Assembly (NCBI GenBank): GCA_017829075.1
Contig: JAGAJA010000041.1
Location: forward strand, 1 to 54,552
Direction of reading: 5' to 3'
DNA length: 54,552 nt
DNA from: Oscillospiraceae bacterium
GTDB taxonomy: Bacteria > Bacillota_A > Clostridia > Oscillospirales > Ruminococcaceae
Below the pieces are notes generated by a model. The model was given only the letters and a program-made list of their open reading frames with translations, searched no databases and was not told where the DNA came from. A program made the position numbers and the translations under genes. Position 1 is the first letter of the stretch; every line of letters starts with the position of its first letter. Of this stretch, positions 49,122 through 54,552 are shown piece after piece.

Positions 49122-49900
49122 CTGACAAGCTCCTCCATAGTCACGTCCAGCGCCTCTGCCAGCTTGAGGAGGGTTTCTCCTGAAGCTTTCCGGACATCGC
49201 GCGCGCCTGTCTCAAGGCGGCTTATATTCTGCGCTGGGATCCCGGTCTTTTCGCTTAGGTACTTGAGGGTGCCTTTGTACTCCCGGATATGGGCAAGGCG
49301 CTTCCCGTGATCTGAGATAAGCTCGACGCGCGCCCACACATTCACGGAAGTGTATTTATCGCCGACCACCTTATACATCATTCCGTCAGCAGCGCGGCAC
49401 AGGCGGGCGTCGGATTCGCCGAAGTAGTCGTCAGCGTTGTCGATATCTCGCTGTGTAGCTGAGTCCGAGGCTTCCATGCCGTAGCCTGCCGGAGATCCGT
49501 TTTCAAAAATCACAGCATATCCTGCTGAATGGCTTCTGATTTCTGAAAAGCCCATGCTGTCATAGCTTGGATAATCAGGCTGGGAGGGTTCGTGGCTTGT
49601 AGCTTTTGCTACCGGGGCGGGGGCGCTTGGCTCGTCTGTCACGAGATTGTAGCCTGAGCCATAGCCCAGAGCGGTATTAGGGGTGATATCATCGACGGTG
49701 TCAAGATCCTCATAATCTGCGATCTCGCTTTCGCTGGAGTTGAACTCGCTCCACTCCCGGTACTCGTGATTCTCACGGTCTGAAATATCATTCCAGCGCT
49801 TGTCCGCCTCTGCCTTGTCGAATGTGGCGAGCTTCTGCCATTCATCGGTGATATTGCCCTTGCTGTCTCTTTTCACTGATACGATCTCATATACTTTCAT
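49118..49900 (-). CDS. XRE-type regulator with long N-terminal extension
   Basis: 260 residues. C-terminal HTH at about 208-258 (LKYLSEKTGIPAQNISRLETG, LLKLAEALDVTMEEL). The N-terminal 200 residues comprise a small domain (MKVYEIVSVKRDSKGNI), an acidic linker and a middle domain, unusual for a phage repressor. The ATG at 49900 follows AGGCAGGACACC. Probably controls the palindromic operator at 50377-50390 upstream of its own operon. Confidence 0.75.
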   Translation of the reverse strand: MKVYEIVSVKRDSKGNITDEWQKLATFDKAEADKRWNDISDRENHEYREWSEFNSSESEIADYEDLDTVDDITPNTALGYGSGYNLVTDEPSAPAPVAKATSHEPSQPDYPSYDSMGFSEIRSHSAGYAVIFENGSPAGYGMEASDSATQRDIDNADDYFGESDARLCRAADGMMYKVVGDKYTSVNVWARVELISDHGKRLAHIREYKGTLKYLSEKTGIPAQNISRLETGARDVRKASGETLLKLAEALDVTMEELVR

Positions 49901-49947
49901 GGTGTCCTGCCTTTCTCGCCGTCCTGCCGATACGTCAGCCTTATTCA

Positions 49948-50331
49948 TCAAGCGTACAGGCGTCTTACTGCTCTGTACTCTTCCATACCCTGATCCCATG
50001 TGCCGATCACTGTTCTTGCGAAGTCGCGAGCTTCGACCCACTTGCACAGGCTCTTGGGTGCCCAGAATGTCATCGGCTTCTGCATTGAGCCGAAAATAAC
50101 CTTGTATGCCTTCTCGGTCTCTGCTACGACAGCTACTACATGACCGCCGTATACTTTCAGGCCGTTCTCAGCAGCTTTCTTATCGGTGAACCATTCAGCG
50201 ATCTCAAGAAGCTTGCTGTCGGAGGACTTTCTTTCAGCCCATGCCTGACGGAGTGCCATTGCGAGCTTTGCGAGATGATCGCCCTCGAGTGTTCTGTATA
50301 TTTCCCAAGCTCTGTTCATGATCTCTTTCAT
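49948..50331 (-). CDS. Hypothetical protein, 127 residues, first gene of the right-end cassette
   Basis: Helical N-terminus (RAWEIYRTLEGDHLAKLAMALRQAW), then an alpha/beta part (YGGHVVAVVAETEKAYKVIFG, FWAPKSLCKWVEA). AGGAGGACACAAAA precedes the ATG. Recalls small proteins of Clostridia plasmids and phages, but I cannot name the family. Expressed from a consensus promoter with overlapping operator. Confidence 0.7.
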   Translation of the reverse strand: MKEIMNRAWEIYRTLEGDHLAKLAMALRQAWAERKSSDSKLLEIAEWFTDKKAAENGLKVYGGHVVAVVAETEKAYKVIFGSMQKPMTFWAPKSLCKWVEARDFARTVIGTWDQGMEEYRAVRRLYA

Positions 50332-50371
50332 TTTTGTGTCCTCCTGTGTGGTGATTTCCTTTTGTGATTTT

Positions 50372-50400
50372 ATTATAATCCATTTGGATTAAAAAGTCAA
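50372..50400 (-). promoter_or_regulatory. Promoter with overlapping palindromic operator for the right-end cassette
   Basis: Minus-strand TTGACT (50395-50400), 17 bases, TATAAT (50372-50377). The spacer holds the inverted repeat AATCC-ATTT-GGATT (50377-50390). A second partial copy, CAGTTGGATTATA, lies just upstream at about 50421-50433. Binding by the XRE protein encoded in the operon is the simplest inference. Confidence 0.78.
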
Positions 50401-50500
50401 GGGGTTTTTGAAAAAAATCAGCCAGTTGGATTATATTTGTAGAATGTTACAAAAAAATATGATTGAATTGTGCAAAAGTAACAAATGCGCTTGGGGAATA

Positions 50501-50534
50501 AAAAAATCCCACCGTATGAATACGGTGGGATTCT
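50501..50534 (-). terminator. Strong intrinsic terminator of the phage-form integrase gene, now downstream of tRNA-Lys
   Basis: A perfect 13-bp palindrome (50507-50519 with 50522-50534) is followed on the minus strand by seven T. In the circular phage it lies three bases after the integrase stop (50537). In the prophage the first leftward transcript to meet it is that of tRNA-Lys. Confidence 0.85.
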
Positions 50535-50536
50535 CC

Positions 50537-50627
50537 TTATTTTGCCAGACATACCTCAAGAATAAACAATCCGTTAATCATGAACAGATGATTTGTGGGG
50601 TTCGTCTGAGCGGGGTATGGTGAACCA
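50537..50627 (-). pseudogene. Detached native 3' end of the integrase gene
   Basis: Reading leftward from the att core in the integrase frame (GGT TCA CCA...), 26 codons follow the shared GSP residues: YPAQTNPTNHLF, then MINGLFILEVCLAK and TAA at 50537-50539. The open frame, the stop and the terminator immediately behind it indicate that this is the true 3' end of the integrase gene, cut off by integration. No start exists here, so it should be silent in the lysogen. Confidence 0.72.
50618..50627. other. attR core
   Basis: TGGTGAACCA, identical to attL 313-322, is the last ten bases of tRNA-Lys (on the minus strand). The phage-side arm GTTCGTCTGAG at 50600-50610 mirrors the arm at 331-341. 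Integration keeps the tRNA sequence complete. Confidence 0.7.
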
Positions 50628-50693
50628 TCCGGGAATCGAACCCGGGACACCCTGATTAAAAGTCAGGTGCTCTACCGCCTGAGCTAATGATTC
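50618..50693 (-). tRNA. tRNA-Lys (anticodon TTT)
   Basis: 76 nt on the minus strand. GAATCAT pairs with ATGGTTC in the acceptor stem; the D arm is GCTC...GAGC, the anticodon arm CCTGA-CTTTTAA-TCAGG, the T arm CCGGG-TTCGATT-CCCGG, and A plus an encoded CCA end it. All stems are intact, so the gene should function despite the prophage at its 3' end. Confidence 0.97.
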
Positions 50694-50718
50694 ATGCTGT
50701 CAAATTGACAACAATAGT

Positions 50719-50747
50719 ATTATATCAGAAATATAACTTTTTGTCAA
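50719..50747 (-). promoter_or_regulatory. tRNA-Lys promoter
   Basis: TTGACA (50742-50747), 17 bases, TATAAT (50719-50724) on the minus strand, about 25 bases before the tRNA 5' end. Full consensus, as expected for a stable RNA. Confidence 0.9.
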
Positions 50748-50869
50748 GGGCTTTTTGCAATTTTCTTCTGTGCATGAAAGATTTTTGTTCAGAATTGGTA
50801 AAACGTGTGTACGGAATATGTGCATTTGTTAAAAATCACAAAAAAGCGCAAAAAAATTAAAAAAATCTA

Positions 50870-50898
50870 TTGACTTTTTATATTTCTTGTGGTATTAT
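50870..50898 (+). promoter_or_regulatory. Promoter of the candidate large ncRNA
   Basis: TTGACT (50870-50875), 17 bases, TATTAT (50893-50898), directed rightward and followed by about 610 bases with no credible gene on this strand. The stretch from 50748 to 50869 between it and the tRNA promoter is AT-rich and otherwise featureless. Confidence 0.78.
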
Positions 50899-50904
50899 AT
50901 AGTC

Positions 50905-51516
50905 AAGGAAAGGAAATAAGTACAAGCATCACAGCAGAAAATCTTACCTGACGATCAGCCAAATTCCTGACCTAATACACGAAAGAGGTATACTCCCATG
51001 AATTAAGTTTTGAAGCTCAATTCAGCAGTATTGTGAAAGGAAAAAATCCGATGCACTTCTGAAGTTTTACCTCACCATTTTAGCTTTAAGCAGAAAGGAA
51101 GCGAGTCCAGTGGAAAATACCGATTCACAGTTTTCGTCATCTGCGGCTCGTGACAGGGGCTGAATTAAGAATTATCGGCGAACGGCTGCAATGGGTACTG
51201 TCTGACCCATAGTTGCAATGCCTCGCCAGATACGGCGTCTAGCCTTTTTGAAATGGTTCGGCTCGTGCCTCCGCAGATGATTTTCATTCCGCTATATGCG
51301 TTTACATAGATCACCCCTTTAGGAAGTTTTGACCGAATAAAAGCAGGTGGTTCCCATGAAACACAGGTTTATAGCAAGAAAATCTACGAAAGGATTGAGT
51401 CCGATGGAAACCTGATAATTTGCTCACACAGATTATTAAAGGCGGTACATTCCAATGAACTAAGTTTATTACACAATTGAATAATATAAAGCCCTGCCTT
51501 GTCCGGCGGGGCTTTG
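50905..51516 (+). ncRNA. Candidate large structured non-coding RNA (possibly ROOL/GOLLD-like class)
   Basis: About 610 nt between a promoter and a terminator without an ORF. A perfect 10-bp long-range helix joins TCATCTGCGG (51137-51146) to CCGCAGATGA (51271-51280). It encloses a compound hairpin with GGCGA/TCGCC, TGCAA/TTGCA and GGGT/ACCC pairs (about 51177-51227). Six mini-hairpins of GG-N4-6-TCC type, each followed by ATG or GTG, flank this core. The size, ornate pairing, nearness to a tRNA and a prophage, and gut-type host recall the ROOL and GOLLD RNA classes. I cannot recall their consensus well enough to assign it. Confidence 0.55.
51488..51516 (+). terminator. Terminator hairpin at the end of the candidate ncRNA
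   Basis: AAAGCCCTGCC (51488-51498) pairs with GGCGGGGCTTT (51505-51515) through 11 pairs, one of them G-T. The T-run is only the three T of the stem end, so efficiency is uncertain. Confidence 0.65.
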
Positions 51517-51569
51517 GATTTACTGCCGGAAGATGAAGCCGCGCAGTCAGAAGATTTGAAAGGTAATTT

Positions 51570-52226
51570 ATGAACAAGGAATGGTCAGAGCTTAACAAAC
51601 AAATGCAGTCACAGATAGGCAGGGAATGCTCATATAAAGACGGATTGAAAACCCTGCTGCACCTGCGCGCAATACTGATGGACACCCTGCTTTCTTTTCG
51701 GAATGATCTGAGCAGCGTTGATTTCAGTGCTATTCCTTATATAAATGCTGAGGGATATCACAGCAAGACCATTGCGTACTCCATCTGGCATATTTTCCGC
51801 ATTGAGGATATCGTCGCTCATTCATTGATAAATAACGATGAGCAGATATTCTGCACGGGGAATTATCAGAAACGAATAAATTCCCCCATAATTACGACCG
51901 GGAACGAGCTGCAAAAGCAGGCTGTCGCCGATTTTTCAAAAGAGCTTGTTCTTGATGAGCTGTATTCCTATGCCCTTGAAGTTAAAAACAGCACCGAACA
52001 AATTCTGTTCGAACTCCAATATGCAGACCTGAAAAGAAAGATACCCCCGGACAGGAAAGAATATCTACGCTCCATGAATGTGGTCAGCGCTGACGAGAGT
52101 GCTGCGTGGCTGATAGATTACTGGTGCGGTAAGGATATTCGCGGGCTTATTAAAATGCCGTTTTCAAGACACTGGATAATGCATATTGAGGCTTGCCTGA
52201 GAATTATTTCACGGTTGAATTGTTGA
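51570..52226 (+). CDS. DinB-like superfamily protein
   Basis: 218 residues, helical throughout. IAYSIWHIFRIEDIVAHS (about 69-86) and the C-terminal SRHWIMHIEACLRI supply the spaced His residues typical of the DinB/YfiT four-helix metal-binding fold. GAAAGGTAATTT precedes the ATG. Host gene, monocistronic or read from the upstream RNA promoter. Enzymatic role not predictable. Confidence 0.68.
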   Translation: MNKEWSELNKQMQSQIGRECSYKDGLKTLLHLRAILMDTLLSFRNDLSSVDFSAIPYINAEGYHSKTIAYSIWHIFRIEDIVAHSLINNDEQIFCTGNYQKRINSPIITTGNELQKQAVADFSKELVLDELYSYALEVKNSTEQILFELQYADLKRKIPPDRKEYLRSMNVVSADESAAWLIDYWCGKDIRGLIKMPFSRHWIMHIEACLRIISRLNC

Positions 52227-52243
52227 AAATTATGTGCTATAAT
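52215..52243 (+). promoter_or_regulatory. Promoter for the nnr gene
   Basis: TTGAAT (52215-52220), 17-base spacer, TATAAT (52238-52243), overlapping the end of the DinB-like gene; the nnr start is about 28 bases downstream. Confidence 0.7.
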
Positions 52244-52270
52244 AATAGAAAAAATATTCGGAGGAAAACC

Positions 52271-53782
52271 ATGCAGTATGTTGTAACAAATTCCCAGATG
52301 AAAACCGCCGAGCGGCGCTGCGATGAAGCAGGCACAAGCTATCTTCAGATGATGGAGAATGCCGGGACGCGCTGCGCGGAATTCCTGCTGGAACTGCTGC
52401 CGGAGGGAGCGCAGACCGTAATTCTCTGCGGTTCCGGGAATAACGGCGGTGACGGTCTGGTAATTGCGCGGCTGCTTCATGAGCAGGGAAGAAAGGTTTC
52501 TGTGCTGCTTGCCTGCGGAGAGCCGAAAACCGACTGCGCAAAGGAGAATTTCCAGCGGCTTTCCGAAGTGGATATTTTTACGGCGGAGCAGGCGGAAACG
52601 GCTTTGAAGAACGCTGACTCCGCGGTGGACTGCATTTATGGTACAGGCTTTCACGGCGAGCTAAATGAAGCTGCCGCCGGGATAATTTCAGCGGCTGCGG
52701 GCTGCAAGATTCGGGTTTCGGTTGATGTGCCAAGCGGTGTAAATTCTGATACCGGCGAGATTGACAGCCGCTGCTTCAAGCCCACTCATACTCTTGTTCT
52801 GGCGGCAATGAAAGCGGGACTTATCAACAATCCGGCGGCGGATATTCTCGGAGAAGTTCGGCTTCTGGATATTGGCATTGGCGAGGAGTGCTTTGAGGGA
52901 AACAATGTTGGATTTCTGACGGACGAAAGCCTGCGCAGACCGTTCCCGCCGCATGGAAGAAATACTCACAAGGGTAGCTTCGGGCGGCTGGTGGGATTTG
53001 CGGGAAGTCTGTGCTTCAGCGGAGCGGCGTTCATGTGTGCAAGTTCCGCCCTGAGAAGCGGAGTGGGACTGTATTTCGCGGCGGCTCCGGAAAGTGTTGT
53101 GAAGATCATGGCGGCGGGGCTTCATGAAGCGGTTTATGTTCCTCTGCCGGAAACCCCGGACGGGTTTGTTGATGTCACGCAGGAAATGCTGGAGGATATC
53201 GTGCTTCCGCAGATCAAGAATGCGACTGCGGTATGCGTGGGCTGCGGTCTGGGGAACTCCGACAAAACCCGGAGGCTGACAGAATTCGTCATAAAAAATG
53301 CTCCTTGTCCGGTAATTATTGACGCAGACGGCATAAATTCTATATCCGGGAATATAAATGTACTAAAGGAGCGGACAGGCGATACGGTACTTACTCCGCA
53401 CCCGCTGGAATTCAGCCGTATGACCGGGCTTTCTGTGCGCGAGATACAGTCGGACAGAATTCGTCATGCGGGAGAATTTGCGCGGGAATACGGCGTGACA
53501 CTGCTGTTAAAGGGCGCGGATACTGTGATAGCGTCGCCGGACGGACAGGTCTGCGTGAATGCACATTCCTGCCGGGGGCTGTCAAAGGGCGGCAGCGGCG
53601 ATGTCCTGACCGGAATTATCGGCGCATTCGCGGCGCAGGGAATACCGGTGTTCAGAGCTGCCTGCGCTGGGGCTTACTGTCACTGGAGGGCTGCGGACAT
53701 TCTGACGGAGAGAATGCCTGCGGAAAGCGTGCTGCCGACTGATATCATCGCGGCTCTGCCGGAGGTTTATTCCGGGCGGTAA
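52271..53782 (+). CDS. nnr: Bifunctional NAD(P)HX epimerase / ADP-dependent NAD(P)HX dehydratase
   Basis: 503-residue metabolite-repair enzyme. Residues 1-210 are the YjeF_N epimerase (MQYVVTNSQMKTAERRCDEAG, CGSGNNGGDGLVIAR, VDVPSGVNSDTGE). Residues 215-500 are the ribokinase-like dehydratase (NTHKGSFGRLVGFAGS, IIDADGIN, LTPHPLEFSRMTG, LLKGADTVIASPDG, GGSGDVLTGIIGAFAAQG). It converts damaged hydrated NAD(P)H back using ADP or ATP. CGGAGGAAAACC precedes ATG 52271; a longer frame to 52193 overlaps the previous gene. A housekeeping chromosomal gene, marking the end of the prophage. Confidence 0.96.
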   Translation: MQYVVTNSQMKTAERRCDEAGTSYLQMMENAGTRCAEFLLELLPEGAQTVILCGSGNNGGDGLVIARLLHEQGRKVSVLLACGEPKTDCAKENFQRLSEVDIFTAEQAETALKNADSAVDCIYGTGFHGELNEAAAGIISAAAGCKIRVSVDVPSGVNSDTGEIDSRCFKPTHTLVLAAMKAGLINNPAADILGEVRLLDIGIGEECFEGNNVGFLTDESLRRPFPPHGRNTHKGSFGRLVGFAGSLCFSGAAFMCASSALRSGVGLYFAAAPESVVKIMAAGLHEAVYVPLPETPDGFVDVTQEMLEDIVLPQIKNATAVCVGCGLGNSDKTRRLTEFVIKNAPCPVIIDADGINSISGNINVLKERTGDTVLTPHPLEFSRMTGLSVREIQSDRIRHAGEFAREYGVTLLLKGADTVIASPDGQVCVNAHSCRGLSKGGSGDVLTGIIGAFAAQGIPVFRAACAGAYCHWRAADILTERMPAESVLPTDIIAALPEVYSGR

Positions 53783-53830
53783 ATCCGAAAAAGCTCCTTT
53801 AACATCTGAATAATGCGAGGGGAGTTTTCT

Positions 53831-54382
53831 ATGAGATTTGTAAAATCAGCCGGAGCTGCGGCGGTTTTGTGCGGAGCGGCTCTGCTTTGCGGCTGCAATG
53901 GAGCGGTAAGCTTCAATTCAACGAAGCTTCCGGATTTCAGCAGCGGTTACTGCGCAAACGCCGAGATGACCTTTGGAGATATCAAGGCTCAGGCGGAGAT
54001 AACCCGCACCGAGCCGGGCTGCTGGGAATTCGAATTCAGCGAGCCGAAGGAGCTTTCCGGATTGGTGATGACGGTGATAAACGGGGAGCTTACCGCGAGT
54101 CTTGGAGAGCTTAACGTGACAGCGGGGGAGGGTGAGTACACTGTGCTTCCGGTGCTGATTGCCGATGGACTGGACGCGCTTCAAAGCGCAGATAAGGCGG
54201 AGTTCACAGAGAAGGACGGCGTACTTACTGTCCGGGTCGAGGCTGACGGCAGCAAATGCACCGTGACCGCCGACAAAGCGACCGGGAACATTCTTTCCTT
54301 TAAATCTCCAACGGATAAGCTGGCGGTGTATTTCAGCGATGTTTCACCCTATACCGAGGAAGTCGGTCTGATTGATGAATAA
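53831..54382 (+). CDS. Host lipoprotein of unknown function
   Basis: 183 residues. Signal peptide MRFVKSAGAAAVLCGAALL with lipobox LCGC giving a lipid-modified Cys at about 22, then a beta-rich domain (FGDIKAQAEITRTEPGCWEF, GLVMTVINGELTASLGEL) that resembles small outer-surface lipoproteins of Ruminococcaceae. GGGGAGTTTTCT supports ATG 53831. It follows nnr by 48 bases, perhaps co-transcribed. Confidence 0.78.
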   Translation: MRFVKSAGAAAVLCGAALLCGCNGAVSFNSTKLPDFSSGYCANAEMTFGDIKAQAEITRTEPGCWEFEFSEPKELSGLVMTVINGELTASLGELNVTAGEGEYTVLPVLIADGLDALQSADKAEFTEKDGVLTVRVEADGSKCTVTADKATGNILSFKSPTDKLAVYFSDVSPYTEEVGLIDE

Positions 54383-54389
54383 ATTATAT

Positions 54390-54410
54390 GGGCGCACAAT
54401 ACGTGCGCCC
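54390..54410 (+). terminator. Hairpin after the lipoprotein gene
   Basis: GGGCGCAC, loop AATAC, GTGCGCCC (54390-54410), followed by TTCAG. Strong stem with a weak T-run; probably ends the nnr-lipoprotein transcript. Confidence 0.6.
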
Positions 54411-54424
54411 TTCAGACCGTCGAA

Positions 54425-54512
54425 AAAGTCCCTAAAGGGACTTTCTCGCCGAACATCCGCACTGCCCGCACTCGCTGACAGCAAAGCTGTCAGTTCGCAC
54501 AGTTGTGCGGAT
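54425..54512. repeat. Cluster of nested palindromes
   Basis: AAAGTCCC-TAAA-GGGACTTT (54425-54444) is followed by a nested pair: ATCCGCAC (54455-54462) with GTGCGGAT (54505-54512), enclosing CTGACAGC-AAA-GCTGTCAG (54475-54493). No gene. The nested style is like the host repeat at 1-120 but the sequence differs. Probably another interspersed palindromic element. Confidence 0.6.
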
Positions 54513-54519
54513 AGAAGTG

Positions 54520-54550
54520 TTTTTTGCCCCGGCAGAGCTGGGGCAAAAAA
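54520..54550. terminator. Bidirectional intrinsic terminator
   Basis: TTTTTTGCCCC (54520-54530) pairs with GGGGCAAAAAA (54540-54550), loop of nine. The T/A ends give a T-run on both strands, so it can end transcription from either side. Confidence 0.75.
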
Positions 54551-54552
54551 CG

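Noticed and set aside
50408..50623. Rightward 71-codon frame across the attR region
   Set aside because: It runs through the terminator palindrome and into the antisense of tRNA-Lys, and has no ribosome site.
51311..51685. Leftward 124-codon frame overlapping the ncRNA and DinB-like gene
   Set aside because: It is antisense to a better-supported gene and to the structured RNA, and has no ribosome site.
54420..54552. Right-edge palindromes as the true attR, matching the left-edge repeat
   Set aside because: The sequences are not alike, and a host housekeeping gene (nnr) lies inside that interval.

Overview
The window is a complete, about 50.3 kb temperate-phage genome (roughly 313-50627) integrated at the 3' end of a tRNA-Lys gene in a Gram-positive gut or rumen anaerobe. 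Strong AGGAGG ribosome sites, consensus sigma-A promoters with 17-base spacers, dense small Cys-rich phage genes and the look of the flanking chromosomal genes suggest a Clostridia/Oscillospiraceae (Ruminococcus-like) host. That placement is an inference from style, not from a database match.

Layout. 1-312: host DNA with palindromic interspersed repeats. 313-3838 (minus strand): lysogeny module of repressor, ImmA/IrrE protease, small lipoprotein and large serine integrase, expressed leftward from a perfect promoter that faces the equally perfect early promoter at 3924-3952. 4004-12037 (plus): early genes, including an HD hydrolase, a HUH Rep-type nickase, PcfK-like and PcfJ-like proteins, a long coiled-coil protein and a sigma-region-4-like late regulator. 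12122-13478: two different small-terminase-like genes. 13471-25570: a long accessory block of small zinc-ribbon proteins, a YopX fragment, a 21-bp repeat array, MazG-like, SSB, VRR-NUC, a MazF/PemK-like fusion, two tandem tyrosine recombinases and an amber-interrupted methylase. 25572-31948: lambda-type head (GpA-like terminase, gpB-like portal, ClpP-like protease with nested scaffold, gpD and gpE). 31948-46300: P2-like contractile tail (sheath, tube, gpE/E' frameshift, tape measure, X, D, V, U, W, J, I, fibre). 46314-48495: small tail-end genes, holin and amidase. 48531-50400 (minus): a three-gene cassette with its own operator-promoter, probably a lysogenic-conversion unit.

Right of the prophage lie the intact tRNA-Lys with its promoter, a roughly 610-nt gene-free stretch with promoter, internal helices and terminator that looks like a large structured non-coding RNA, a DinB-like gene, a bifunctional NAD(P)HX repair enzyme and a lipoprotein.

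The most unusual points. (1) attP lies inside the 3' end of the integrase gene. Joining the two prophage ends restores a reading frame with a different 26-residue C-terminus, ending 3 bases from a strong terminator, so integration swaps the integrase tail and hands the phage terminator to the host tRNA. (2) The candidate ncRNA carries six copies of a GG/TCC mini-hairpin that looks like a ribosome site followed by ATG or GTG; four of the six open 2-3-codon reading frames. (3) A helically phased 21-bp repeat array lies inside an operon. (4) A serine integrase coexists with two internal tyrosine recombinases, one fused to a small phage-protein segment.
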